This document shows, in pieces, positions 8,806-18,025 of a stretch of DNA of 64,000 nucleotides. The translations under genes were made by a program, and so were the position numbers. Positions within the stretch are counted from its first letter, which is position 1. Each line of letters opens with the position of its first letter. Location: positions 180,432 to 244,431 of the forward strand of contig NZ_JARXXP010000006.1 in the NCBI RefSeq assembly GCF_029893965.1, read 5' to 3'. Origin of the DNA: Paenibacillus sp. PastM-3 (GTDB lineage: Bacteria; Bacillota; Bacilli; Paenibacillales; Paenibacillaceae). The notes under the pieces are model-generated. The model did no database searches. It was not told the DNA's origin and saw only the letters and a program-made list of their open reading frames with translations.

Positions 8806-8811
8806 TATAAT
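8806..8811 (+). promoter_or_regulatory. Candidate -10 box of the peptide/radical-SAM operon
   Basis: A perfect TATAAT lies 31 bases upstream of the small peptide start. No good -35 hexamer is visible at 16-18 bases, so activation by a regulator or an alternative sigma factor is possible. Confidence 0.4.
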
Positions 8812-8841
8812 CTCTTTAATACCCAAAGGAGGTGAGATTGT

Positions 8842-8943
8842 ATGGAAAAGGAAGAACAGGAGCTGGTTGCAGCCATTCTGGAGATCACCGAAGAATTTGA
8901 CAGCGTTGTTACACGTGAGAACAATATCAATAATATTCACTAA
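8842..8943 (+). CDS. Small peptide gene, candidate RiPP precursor
   Basis: A 33-codon open frame starts at the ATG at 8842 behind an almost ideal ribosome binding site (AAAGGAGGTGAG, 8826-8837). The first 19 residues are acidic and likely helical (MEKEEQELVAAILEITEEF), as expected of a leader peptide. The tail ends in TRENNINNIH, rich in Asn and Ile, with no Cys. It is followed after 74 bases by a B12-type radical SAM gene and then an exporter gene. The sequence shows the open frame, ribosome binding site and position; the role as a modified-peptide precursor is inferred from context. It could instead be a regulatory leader peptide. Confidence 0.6.
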   Translation: MEKEEQELVAAILEITEEFDSVVTRENNINNIH

Positions 8944-8962
8944 CCGCATTCCGCAGCCCGGC

Positions 8963-8991
8963 CTCCTCATTGAATCCTTCAATTGGGGAGG
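8963..8991 (+). other. Intercistronic RNA hairpin between peptide and radical SAM genes
   Basis: CCTCCTCATTGAA (8963-8975) can pair with TTCAATTGGGGAGG (8978-8991) with a small bulge. No T-run follows, so it is not a full terminator. It may attenuate or stabilise the message so that more peptide than enzyme is made. Confidence 0.5.
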
Positions 8992-9017
8992 TATCTCTTG
9001 AATATGGAGGTCATGAA

Positions 9018-11273
9018 ATGGTAAAAACTGCGCTTATCTACCCGCCTGTCAGTGATCCTACCTCGGGTTATCACAGCCTTTGCTGTTTGGCGGGCTATGC
9101 GCGGCAATTCGGCTTTGCCGATATTGATATTATTGACAGCAATATTGATTCATGGCTATATACTACAGCCCCTGAGCAAATCGAAAGAACGATGCAGGCT
9201 ATTAATGAACGGACTGCACAGCTTCAGGCACGGGAACACCTTACGCCTGTTGAACAGATGGAGCTTCATTACGCGCTCAAAGTGCAAGGCGTGAATTTTG
9301 CTGAGGAGCTTCCGGCCGCACTGCATACGTTCAGGAATGAAGCAGCCTTTTTTGACTACACGATGTATACAAGTGCCGTTGAGACTGTAATGCTCTGGAT
9401 GGATGCCTTATCTTTAACGGGCTTCCCGGGACAGTTCCGGGGGTTCAGCCTGGCGACCAGCGGATTTTATAATATTTTCAGCTCATTGGATATGCGTGAT
9501 CCTGAAATTACCGGAGTGATCTCCCGGCCGTTCACTGATTATTATAGCAAGGAATTGATCCCCGGCATTAGTACAGGCGGTTATTCCCTCGTTGGCATCA
9601 GCATCACCTATGTCGCCCAAATCCCCTTCGCACTAAGCATGGCACGTCACATCCGGACAAGCTGTCCGGGAATCCGCATGATATTCGGCGGTACCGCCGT
9701 CTCGGATTACTGGAAATACATTTTGGACAAAAACGATTTTTATGCGGTATTTGACCCGGCAGATGCCTGCATCATCGGTGAAGGTGAAAGTGCCTTTGTC
9801 TCTATTCTCCAAGCCTTGGAGCACGACACTTCTATACCTGCGTCTCCGAATATTGCCCTGCACCCCAGGCATCAGGCTGCGACTGATCCCTTTACGCCCG
9901 AAATCAAATATGAGGATATCTGCTCCTTTCCAGTGCCGGAGTACAGCAAGCTGCCCTGGGAAAAGTACCTGTCCCCGTATCCGTTCATATACTATTCTCC
10001 TTCGCGGGGATGCTACTGGAACCGCTGCACCTTTTGTGATTACGGCTTGAATACCGATTCGCCTACCAGTCCCTGGCGGCAATACCCGCTCGATAAAATT
10101 ATGGAAGATTTGAGGACGCTTGCCGTCACCTACAAATATATATATTTTTCAGTAGATGTGCTTTCTCCTGCTTTACTCCTGAAGCTTGCAGCGGCAATTT
10201 TGGAAGAAGGGCTCGATATCCGCTGGGGAGCAGAGATCCGGCTTGAGGAATACTGGACACCGGAGCGCTGCGGGTTGCTGCAGCAAAGCGGCTGTACCGC
10301 CATCTCTGTCGGCTTTGAATCCGGCAACCAGCGGATCCTCAATCTCATTAATAAAGGAACCAAGGTCGACCGGCTGCAGGAAACGATTCAAATGTTCAGC
10401 GAAGCTGGCATCGGCGTGCAAATTATGGGCTTTACCGGCTTCCCTACCGAAACGATTGAAGATGCATTGAGCTCTGTTGATTTTTTGCAGGAGAATACCA
10501 GGCATTGGACCTTTGGTGGACTCGGCCAGTTCGTCTTAACCAAAGGCGCTATTATAGCCAAGGAGCCGGAACGCTTCAACATTCTTGGTGTCCGGCCGTT
10601 TGAGGGGGAGGATGTCGCATGGCGGCTACATTACAGTGAGCCTGAGGATCTGCTTGCCGCTTCTTCACGCTGCGGGTCGAAGGAGCTGACTGAGGCCAAA
10701 GCCTCGTTGCGGGGAGGTCTGCTGGACCGTCCCTGGGTGGGGGGAGTGGATACTGCGCATTCGATGTTCTACCATGACAGGTTCGGAAATAATATCCTGA
10801 GTGTCATCGGCAGTGCAAATCATCCGCCGGCTAATGCGGACACAGTCATGGAATTAAACGGCCATCTCCTTGAGGGGCATTATTACCTTCCTGTACACAA
10901 GCTGTTCAGCAAAAAGAACCTGGATAACATTCTGGATTCCTCCGAACGCGAAGGCAAGGCAGTCAACGCGCAGAATATAACGGAGCTGCTTCAGCAGTGG
11001 AAACCGGATGCCCCAAGCTACACGGAGCCGCAGGAACAGCAGCTGTTCGTCCGGCGGGACGGTACTCTCTTTCCGTTTCCCGCACCGATGATCGCTTTTT
11101 TGCGCAGGTTCGAGCATGGCTTAAGCTTAACGGAGCTGCTTCAGCACTCCTCGCAGCTAGAGTTCCATACCAAGCTATGGCAGCATTCTATCAGCAACCG
11201 GTTTCTGCGGCTGAAGCAGCCTCCGGTAATGGTGGCACATGGAGCCTTAAATAGAGGAGGAGTATTCAGTTGA
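9018..11273 (+). CDS. B12-binding-type radical SAM protein
   Basis: The protein is 751 residues from the ATG at 9018 (TGGAGG 7 bases upstream; a TTG at 8970 is in frame but poorly placed). Residues about 1-285 resemble the cobalamin-binding fold (KTALIYPPVSDPTSGYHSL, FGGTAVSDYWK, ACIIGEGESAF). The radical SAM domain follows, with its cluster-binding cysteines at 332, 337 and 340 in SRGCYWNRCTFCDYG. The spacing is CX4CX2C, not CX3CX2C. GFESGNQRIL and VQIMGFTGFPTET are typical SAM-binding barrel elements. A C-terminal region (PAPMIAFLRRFEHGLSLTEL) looks like a small winged-helix, PqqD-like element. Such proteins methylate or rearrange unactivated carbons. Position after a peptide gene and before an exporter gene suggests peptide maturation. 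Confidence 0.8.
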   Translation: MVKTALIYPPVSDPTSGYHSLCCLAGYARQFGFADIDIIDSNIDSWLYTTAPEQIERTMQAINERTAQLQAREHLTPVEQMELHYALKVQGVNFAEELPAALHTFRNEAAFFDYTMYTSAVETVMLWMDALSLTGFPGQFRGFSLATSGFYNIFSSLDMRDPEITGVISRPFTDYYSKELIPGISTGGYSLVGISITYVAQIPFALSMARHIRTSCPGIRMIFGGTAVSDYWKYILDKNDFYAVFDPADACIIGEGESAFVSILQALEHDTSIPASPNIALHPRHQAATDPFTPEIKYEDICSFPVPEYSKLPWEKYLSPYPFIYYSPSRGCYWNRCTFCDYGLNTDSPTSPWRQYPLDKIMEDLRTLAVTYKYIYFSVDVLSPALLLKLAAAILEEGLDIRWGAEIRLEEYWTPERCGLLQQSGCTAISVGFESGNQRILNLINKGTKVDRLQETIQMFSEAGIGVQIMGFTGFPTETIEDALSSVDFLQENTRHWTFGGLGQFVLTKGAIIAKEPERFNILGVRPFEGEDVAWRLHYSEPEDLLAASSRCGSKELTEAKASLRGGLLDRPWVGGVDTAHSMFYHDRFGNNILSVIGSANHPPANADTVMELNGHLLEGHYYLPVHKLFSKKNLDNILDSSEREGKAVNAQNITELLQQWKPDAPSYTEPQEQQLFVRRDGTLFPFPAPMIAFLRRFEHGLSLTELLQHSSQLEFHTKLWQHSISNRFLRLKQPPVMVAHGALNRGGVFS

Positions 11274-12547
11274 ATTCCGTAGTAAGCAAGCCTAATTACA
11301 GGCTCCTGCTGCAGCATAATGCGGACTTCCGCTATCTATGGCTGGCCCGTGCCTGCTCCTTCTTCGGGGATTCCTTATACAATCTGGCAATCAGCTGGCT
11401 CGTGTACTCAATGACCGGCTCCTCGCTCCAGGTGGGGCTTGTGATTGTCACCAAATTCCTCCCGGAAATGATTCTCGGCTTATTCATCGGTGCCTGGGTT
11501 GACCGGTTGAACAAAAAAAACCTGATGCAGATCTCCGATGCCGCTCAGGCCCTGCTCACCGGAACCCTTGCTGTACTCATGTTAACCGGACAGCTGCAGC
11601 TGCTGCATATCTATCTGATTACAGCCGCCCTTGCGGTAATGGGCAATCTGTTCGGGACCTCACAGAGCTCCTTGATGCCCGAGCTCATTGCAGATAAAGC
11701 TTATCTTATCTCGGCCAATTCACTGATGTCTGTTTCTCTGCAGATCACCCGCATTCTTGGTACGGTTGCCGGCGGAATACTGGTGGCCTCCATTGGAAAT
11801 TCAGGGGCCGTAGTTATGGATGCGGTATCCTTTATCCTCTCGCTCGCCCTGATTCAGCGGATCAAATTCCGCAGCAAGACAAAGAGACAACCCGGCAGTG
11901 CCGGGTTGTCCATCTTCGCGGAAATCCGTGAGGGCTGGGGATGGCTGCGGGGGCAGACCGCCCTGCTGCTCATCATCCTTCTCGGCACGCTCAGCAATAT
12001 TGCCTTGGGTCCGAGCAATGTGCTTCCCCCCATGCTGATCGGGGAGCTGCTGCAGGGCGGCTCCCGCGAGCTTGGTATTTTTAATGCCGCTATAGGAGCC
12101 GGACTGCTTCTGGGCGGACTCTTTGTCGGCAGCCAATCCCCGCGGCGAATCGGCCTCTGGTTCTCCTGCGGACTGGGGGTTCAAGGCCTTGGCATGGGAG
12201 TGATCGCAATATCTCCTGCACTCTGGCCGGCCTGCTTCGGCAACCTGCTCCTTGGCTTTGGCGTGACCGTTACAGTAATCCCGATGAGCACACTGTTTCA
12301 GCTCCTGGTTCCGTCCCAGCTTCGGGGACGCGTCAACAGCATCAGCTCCATGGCCTTTAACCTCTCCATCCCGTTAACCTACGGCGGAGTAGGGATTCTG
12401 GCCGACAGAATCGGTGTGGCCATTTGCTTCGCAATTGCCGCTGCCCTGTTTGCTGTATGCCTGACCGCCGGCCTGACCAATCCTCATCTGCGCTGCCTTG
12501 ACATCAAAGCTCCGCCATCCTCACGTGCAGCGGGAATATCGGGCTGA
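11270..12547 (+). CDS. MFS transporter, probable product exporter
   Basis: The 425-residue protein has about 12 hydrophobic segments and belongs to the EntS/macrolide-efflux branch of the major facilitator family (MFS_3-like). The loop-2/3 signature is GAWVDRLNKKNLM. It begins at TTG 11270, overlapping the radical SAM stop by four bases (TTGA), behind AGAGGAGG. The coupling argues that its cargo is the product of the radical SAM pathway; this is inference. Confidence 0.85.
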   Translation: MNSVVSKPNYRLLLQHNADFRYLWLARACSFFGDSLYNLAISWLVYSMTGSSLQVGLVIVTKFLPEMILGLFIGAWVDRLNKKNLMQISDAAQALLTGTLAVLMLTGQLQLLHIYLITAALAVMGNLFGTSQSSLMPELIADKAYLISANSLMSVSLQITRILGTVAGGILVASIGNSGAVVMDAVSFILSLALIQRIKFRSKTKRQPGSAGLSIFAEIREGWGWLRGQTALLLIILLGTLSNIALGPSNVLPPMLIGELLQGGSRELGIFNAAIGAGLLLGGLFVGSQSPRRIGLWFSCGLGVQGLGMGVIAISPALWPACFGNLLLGFGVTVTVIPMSTLFQLLVPSQLRGRVNSISSMAFNLSIPLTYGGVGILADRIGVAICFAIAAALFAVCLTAGLTNPHLRCLDIKAPPSSRAAGISG

Positions 12548-12781
12548 CGGCAGAACTCCTCCCTTAATAAGGTCGAGGCATCGGCGCTGACCGGTCGAAT
12601 CCACATCTGTTGAGAAGCAGACGGGCCGTATGTGGGGACTGCGGTATTCATCATTATTGAAATCGAAAAGGCCATTACGCGCACCATCATCCGCCGCCAT
12701 AGTGTAGGCAGCCATCAGCGGCAGCATTAAAACGCAGCATCATCGTGACTCTGGAGGCTCACGAGTACAAGCCTTTGCAGC
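12548..12781. other. Non-coding gap after the exporter gene
   Basis: I see no credible gene here. Two overlapping minus-strand open frames (12484-12727) lack ribosome binding sites and family signatures. The operon terminator follows at 12782. Confidence 0.5.
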
Positions 12782-12830
12782 AGCAGCCCGGGTATACATG
12801 CTAAAGTGTATATCCGGGCTGCTTTTTTTT
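12782..12830 (+). terminator. Strong terminator of the peptide/radical-SAM/exporter operon
   Basis: AGCAGCCCGGGTATAC (12782-12797) pairs with the stretch ending at 12823, followed by eight T. Confidence 0.85.
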
Positions 12831-12935
12831 AACTAGAAGCATTAAAAATATCTATTCAACTAAACAAAATAAACTAAGAAGATTTAACGCATCAACCCGT
12901 CTTATAGATATAGACGTCACAATGGGAGGGCTGTA

Positions 12936-13520
12936 ATGACAGAACCAGTCGAAGATAGATTGATCATCGAAAGGGTGCTGGGGGGAGACCGGGAGGCATT
13001 TGCAGTGCTGATTGATAAATACAGCTCAAGGCTCTATTTTTTCCTGCTGGAGATGGGCTCTTCTCCTCAGGATGCACAGGACCAGGCTCAGGAAGCTTTT
13101 ATTCAAGCCTACAGAAAGCTGCGCAGCCATCGCTTACAATCCAGCTTTTCAGCCTGGCTGTATGCCATCGCTGTCAATGTGTTCAGAGAAGCCGGGCGGC
13201 GCAAGCGCTTCAGCTTTGCAAATGACCTGTTGAATGTTCAAATCGACAACTCCCCTACTCCGGAAGAGCGGTACATGCGCAGAGAAAGCGAAGTCGAACT
13301 TCAACGTATGATCCAAAAGCTGCCGCAGCGCTACCGCATTGTACTGCTTCTGTACTACACAGAGGATTTAAGTTACGAGGAGATTTCAGCAGTGACAGGC
13401 CTGACCATGCATCAGGTGAAAAACCGTCTGTATCAGGCGCGCCTAAAACTAAAAAAGCTATGGCCCGGGAAGACCATGAAGGAGGATGCTTATGGCCAAA
13501 CCAAATCATACGAATGCTGA
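12936..13520 (+). CDS. ECF-type RNA polymerase sigma factor
   Basis: The 194-residue protein has sigma region 2 (residues about 15-85, DAQDQAQEAFIQAYRKL) and region 4 (about 125-178, LPQRYRIVLLLYYTEDLSYEEISAVTGLT), with no region 1 or 3, as in extracytoplasmic-function sigma factors. The ATG at 12936 follows GGGAGGG. The next gene overlaps it by 29 bases and encodes a single-pass membrane protein, probably its anti-sigma partner. The stimulus is unknown. Confidence 0.9.
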   Translation: MTEPVEDRLIIERVLGGDREAFAVLIDKYSSRLYFFLLEMGSSPQDAQDQAQEAFIQAYRKLRSHRLQSSFSAWLYAIAVNVFREAGRRKRFSFANDLLNVQIDNSPTPEERYMRRESEVELQRMIQKLPQRYRIVLLLYYTEDLSYEEISAVTGLTMHQVKNRLYQARLKLKKLWPGKTMKEDAYGQTKSYEC

Positions 13521-15075
13521 CGAGTGGTTGGATAATGAAATGCATGCTTACAAAAAATCTACATCCGCATCGCTTAACGGACGTTTTACGGAGCAAGTTA
13601 TGGATCAGGTACGGCAAACAGAAATTTCCCTCCTCCCTTCAGCCTACAAGCAAAAACGATTCGCCGGACTGCGCTGGGGAGCGGGCATACTCGGTGGACT
13701 GGCAATTATTCTGGTGCTCTATGGTTTGACGAAACCGGATGTCTCTTATGAAACAGGAAGCAAACGAATTTTCCAGGCGCACACGATGATGCCGGCTAAC
13801 AAGATCATGCATTGGACAGATCCCGGAATGCAGAATGCCCAATCGCTGGGACTTATACAAATGCCTGCTGTCAGCATCACAGATCAGGGCTACACACTGT
13901 CACTCGAAGAGGTGATTGCTGATGATACACGGATTGTATTCTCACTTCTGCTGACAGATTCCTCGGGACAGACGAATCACAATTGGAAGAATACTATTGA
14001 TCATAGTATGATTCAGATCAAAGATGAGAACGACCAGGAAATTGCTTTTTTCCGGTCTGTTATTCCCATGCAGGATGGAGGGGACGAACAATCCCCGGCC
14101 TATGAGAACGACAGGCTTTGGTTAACCTATGCGTACGATCAGCTCCCAGGAGACCACATCATTATTGAGAGCAATGTTAACAGACTCAATGTTAAGGAAG
14201 GAGCAGGTGCTTCAACCGGATTGAACGGTGACTGGAGCTTTAGTTATGAAGTGGATATAAGCAAGTCAAAAGAGCTGTCCACTTCCATTGAAATGGATCA
14301 GTCTTATACGACGCCAGCAGGATTGAGTGTTACGGCCCAGCGTCTTGTCCAGACGCCTACCGGTGCCTTACTACAGCTTGAAACCCGTTTATCGGCTGAA
14401 ACCGGTGAGCGTAGTCCGGCGGAGCTCAGTGAGAAGCTTGCATTGCAGTTTCACTTGGAGAATGAACAAGGCGAGGAAATCGGCCGCATCAATAATTATG
14501 GTTTTGACGGATACTCCTATTGGGACATTGGATACTTCAAGAGCGATGACCCTGCCGGCAGAGCCCAGCAATGGACCTTCGCCCTTCCTTACCTGCCCTT
14601 TGACAGCAGCAGCATCAGGCTCGTGCTGGACGGTTATTCACTACCCGTTCAGACAGACGATTCAGTAACCTTTGTTCCTGAGGATTTAAAGAACCAGCCT
14701 GCAGTCTTTAAAGGACAAGGAGATGTATTGCAGCTGCATGATTTTGAGATCAAAGATAACGGGGCAGGCAGCGTGCCTTCCGGCAGACTGCTGATTAGCG
14801 GTGAATTTGTGAACAGCTTCCAGGAGGACCGCTGGGTTGTTCAGGATGAATCGGGCAAAACATATGACGCCCAGTTTACAGGCCATACACAGCTTGGAGA
14901 GATTGTAATCATTAATGCGCCCCAAGCAGGTTCTGACAGTCCCTCGTACTTCGATATTCCCGGCCTGACCGCCATACCAGAGAAGCTGACGCTGATCAGG
15001 ACAGTTACTAATAAAAGGTATACTGATGTGGACTGGAGCTTTGATTTACCGGAACCGGCCGGAGTGAAAAACTAA
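13492..15075 (+). CDS. Membrane protein, probable anti-sigma factor of the adjacent ECF sigma
   Basis: The 527-residue protein has a cytoplasmic N-terminus of about 60 residues, one membrane segment (FAGLRWGAGILGGLAIILVL, roughly residues 61-80), and a large exported part. It resembles the DUF4179/DUF5643-type proteins that accompany ECF sigma genes in Bacillota. I chose the ATG at 13492 because AAGGAGG ends 6 bases before it; the ATG at 13486 lies too close. The overlap with the sigma gene supports a sigma/anti-sigma pair. The exported domain could be the sensor; no enzymatic motif is visible. Confidence 0.75.
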   Translation: MAKPNHTNADEWLDNEMHAYKKSTSASLNGRFTEQVMDQVRQTEISLLPSAYKQKRFAGLRWGAGILGGLAIILVLYGLTKPDVSYETGSKRIFQAHTMMPANKIMHWTDPGMQNAQSLGLIQMPAVSITDQGYTLSLEEVIADDTRIVFSLLLTDSSGQTNHNWKNTIDHSMIQIKDENDQEIAFFRSVIPMQDGGDEQSPAYENDRLWLTYAYDQLPGDHIIIESNVNRLNVKEGAGASTGLNGDWSFSYEVDISKSKELSTSIEMDQSYTTPAGLSVTAQRLVQTPTGALLQLETRLSAETGERSPAELSEKLALQFHLENEQGEEIGRINNYGFDGYSYWDIGYFKSDDPAGRAQQWTFALPYLPFDSSSIRLVLDGYSLPVQTDDSVTFVPEDLKNQPAVFKGQGDVLQLHDFEIKDNGAGSVPSGRLLISGEFVNSFQEDRWVVQDESGKTYDAQFTGHTQLGEIVIINAPQAGSDSPSYFDIPGLTAIPEKLTLIRTVTNKRYTDVDWSFDLPEPAGVKN

Positions 15076-15112
15076 AGCTGGAACTACTAGCAGAAATAAT
15101 TCAGGACATCAA

Positions 15113-15158
15113 AATAAACCATTTCCGGTCGTTCCCGATTCGGATTGGTTTATTTTTT
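15113..15158. terminator. Terminator shared by convergent genes (member of a repeated hairpin type)
   Basis: AATAAACC (15113-15120) and GGTTTATT (15147-15154) form the outer stem, with further imperfect pairing inside, followed by TTTTTT. The loop sequence closely resembles the thiC terminator at 55177-55216. Confidence 0.75.
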
Positions 15159-15172
15159 GCTTTTATTTGGCC

Positions 15173-17899
15173 TTAACTTTCTGCACCCAGCTGCCACACA
15201 ACATCAACCTCTACACCTGCACTAAGAATGAATTGAATATATTTCCCCTGCTCATTCTGTTCTATCTTGGCTTCGCTCCCGTTAACCATAGCCTTTGTCC
15301 ATGGAAGGCCTAGCTTTAAGCGGATGGTATTATCCTCCCTGAGAGAGTTCAGTGTCACGTGTACGGTTCTTGCGGGCAATTCCCAGGATAACGCCGTAAC
15401 CTCGACCCTTGTTCTAGCCATAAGCCCATTTATGGAGCCGGTTTGCCAATCGGAAGGCAAGGCCGGGAGAACCTCTATTTCTCCGGTATTCGAGAATAAT
15501 AAGGCTTCATTGACGGCTGCCACTGTGCCGAAGGAGGTATCCGAACAGTAGCAGTTACATCTTCTGTTCGAATCATGATCTGTCATCAAGGAGCTGTAAT
15601 ACCCGGCATCCCTCATCATCGGAAGCAGGGAGGAGAGTACGCCGTCACCATTCTTCAGCCTGGCTTGAACCAGCGCTTTATGCATCCAGCCATGTCCTGC
15701 GGTATCATCCCCGGTGTTATACTGATCCCTGTTGGCAATCGCGGTTTTGGCAGCCCGGGCCAACCCGGGATCGTTCTGCGTTTCATAGGCAGGCCATGCT
15801 GCATAGAGATGGCTCAAATGCCGGTGGTTGTTATTCTCCATATATTCATTCATGGCCCACTCGCGTAAGGCCCCATCCGAATCGTATTTATAATCCGGCA
15901 GCAGTTTAAGCAATGATTCCCATCTGGCTATTGCATATTCATAGCCTTCTCTCTTGACTGCCTGCTCCATTGCAATAACCATGGATAGACCATCCCGCGC
16001 TGCTGAAATATCCATCGTGGCATTAGCTGTGATCGTGCTGTTGTAGCCGATGGGATGATTCTCGGGTGAATATGCCGGAATGATCAGATATTTCTCACCC
16101 GGATTGAGCGCGGTTTTGCCATGCTGGTGACATGCGTTGCCGTTAACATCCGTGTAGTATTCCGGTGTGCAGAGCTGCTCCCAGAAGTTAGCCTGCTTGG
16201 TCAGCAGGGGGAGCAGAATATCCTCTGCAAGATTCAAATAGCCTTTGTCCTTAAGCTGTGCGAATTCCTCATCATTCAGGCCTCCATCACGAACACCAAG
16301 AACCGGTTTCAGCTCATCGAACCGCATGTTATCGTTAATCGGAATCTGCTGATTGCCGTAACATTGCCAGTACTCATAAATAGGCAAAAGACACCAGCTT
16401 GCCCCCGCGTTCCAATATTCAAACGGGTAATCATTGTCATATTCTACATGCATCCCGCGGTCGCCGTCAGAGTTAACGGATACCTGCAGCGCATCATGCA
16501 TGCCGTACGCCATCCGCGCATTATATTCGAAATCGGGAGTATTTCTCAGAAAAAAAGTAATATATCCAAGCTGGGCATGTGTCAAATGGCCTGTATTCAT
16601 GGCGGCAACCTGCAGATTCACATTGGCATCCAGCGTATAAATCCCGCGCCAGCCAGGATTCCACTCTCCCGTCCACATTCCATACAAGCGCGGTGCGCTT
16701 GCACCGCTGCAGCAGATCATGGCATATCTCCCCTGGTTATACACCTGCTCCATAAAAGCAGGATTGACTCTCTGCGGAGCTGACTTTTGCGCATGGATTA
16801 AGGCCAGGTTATCAGCGTCCTTATCCTGCCCGTCGCCTTCAATCCTGAAGCTTACCGCGTTGAACTCTGCTGAATGCTTCTCCGCATGGGCAGCAAGCGC
16901 CGCATCATAATCGAACCCGCCGCCCGGAGCCGAATATTTGTGCACAACTGCATTCGTGTCTTGGAAGAGCCGGTCTATAATATCGTATTGTGTCATTGCG
17001 GAGAAATCTTCTATTCTCCCCATGGAATGAGTTCTTCTGGAGCGTGTAATCAAATATACGGCATCGGCATCCTTAACCTGAACCGCAGGGGTTGCTGTCC
17101 CGGACACTTTCATCGGTTCAAGGCTGCTGTCAGCCAGCAGTACTATTTCCTTTGTACCGTTAACTACAACAACTTGGGTCAAGCCTGCGTATCCTCCATA
17201 GGCCAGCTCGCTTCCCGGATAGGATGGATAATGGACGACTTGCGCGAGATAATCCGCATTAGAATCCGCCAGCTTTTTATATTGGAGTGACTTCAAATCA
17301 TTGAAACCATCGTATGCCCCGCTCAAAGCCGTAATATCGTCTATGGAGAGGGTCAAGTGAAGCTTGGTCCCTGCAGAGGATGAAGTGAGCTGCGTGATCG
17401 AAACATTATCCTCCCTGGAGGTAAAAGAGGTACGGACCCACTCCCCGTCCTCATTGCTATAGCGCACACCCGTCTCTGCCGTTTCATAGTTCGTCCATCT
17501 CTCATAACCGGACAAGCTTCCTTTATTGGGTATATTAACTCTGAGCTGATGTCCCGGATGGTAGCTATAATAAAAGGTTCTTTTCCTCGTCCCGCCGGTC
17601 TCGTCCGTAATCTTCCAGCTATCATTTTGGCTGAAGACATTCTGCCGGGCATCCGGGAGCTGAGCGGTTAATTCCTCCGGAATGACTCTGGGGTCTCTGG
17701 AAGGATAATTAAACCACATGTTCTGAAAAATAAAGCTGTCCGAGTAAGGTGAGCCGGAGGTGATATATCCGTTCTCCCCGTTTCCGCTGATCATGCCCTC
17801 CCGCCACGCATTACCGGGATGGACAGCAGGAACCTCTGTATACGTGTTAGCATAATTTCCTTTCTGATACATGCGTCTCGTGTCTGGTACTCTTGTCAT
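15173..17899 (-). CDS. Glycoside hydrolase family 95-like protein (alpha-L-fucosidase/galactosidase type)
   Basis: The 908-residue protein matches GH95 along its length. WTGEWNPGWRGIYTLDANVN carries the N-x-N pair that activates the water, SPENHPIG holds the Glu expected to be the general acid, NNNHRHLSHLYAAWP is the family hallmark, and NTGDDTAGHGWMHKAL holds the candidate Asp. GH95 enzymes invert terminal alpha-L-fucose or alpha-L-galactose residues. There is no signal peptide, so it acts in the cytoplasm on imported oligosaccharides. The ATG at 17899 follows AGGAGGA. It is divergent from an AraC-type regulator 126 bases away, its probable activator. Confidence 0.85.
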   Translation of the reverse strand: MTRVPDTRRMYQKGNYANTYTEVPAVHPGNAWREGMISGNGENGYITSGSPYSDSFIFQNMWFNYPSRDPRVIPEELTAQLPDARQNVFSQNDSWKITDETGGTRKRTFYYSYHPGHQLRVNIPNKGSLSGYERWTNYETAETGVRYSNEDGEWVRTSFTSREDNVSITQLTSSSAGTKLHLTLSIDDITALSGAYDGFNDLKSLQYKKLADSNADYLAQVVHYPSYPGSELAYGGYAGLTQVVVVNGTKEIVLLADSSLEPMKVSGTATPAVQVKDADAVYLITRSRRTHSMGRIEDFSAMTQYDIIDRLFQDTNAVVHKYSAPGGGFDYDAALAAHAEKHSAEFNAVSFRIEGDGQDKDADNLALIHAQKSAPQRVNPAFMEQVYNQGRYAMICCSGASAPRLYGMWTGEWNPGWRGIYTLDANVNLQVAAMNTGHLTHAQLGYITFFLRNTPDFEYNARMAYGMHDALQVSVNSDGDRGMHVEYDNDYPFEYWNAGASWCLLPIYEYWQCYGNQQIPINDNMRFDELKPVLGVRDGGLNDEEFAQLKDKGYLNLAEDILLPLLTKQANFWEQLCTPEYYTDVNGNACHQHGKTALNPGEKYLIIPAYSPENHPIGYNSTITANATMDISAARDGLSMVIAMEQAVKREGYEYAIARWESLLKLLPDYKYDSDGALREWAMNEYMENNNHRHLSHLYAAWPAYETQNDPGLARAAKTAIANRDQYNTGDDTAGHGWMHKALVQARLKNGDGVLSSLLPMMRDAGYYSSLMTDHDSNRRCNCYCSDTSFGTVAAVNEALLFSNTGEIEVLPALPSDWQTGSINGLMARTRVEVTALSWELPARTVHVTLNSLREDNTIRLKLGLPWTKAMVNGSEAKIEQNEQGKYIQFILSAGVEVDVVWQLGAES

Positions 17900-18025
17900 C
17901 TGGTATCCTCCTGATCGGCTGAGGCTGAATGCAAAATTATTATATCAATGGGGGGTTTGATTCGTTATCCTTAGAGATGACAAGGAAGCCGGAAAGCTGT
18001 CGCATTTTTACAGGAGGGAACGTCT

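Noticed and set aside
12484..12727. Two overlapping minus-strand frames after the exporter gene
   Set aside because: No ribosome binding site, no similarity I recognise, and low-complexity reading; most likely non-coding.
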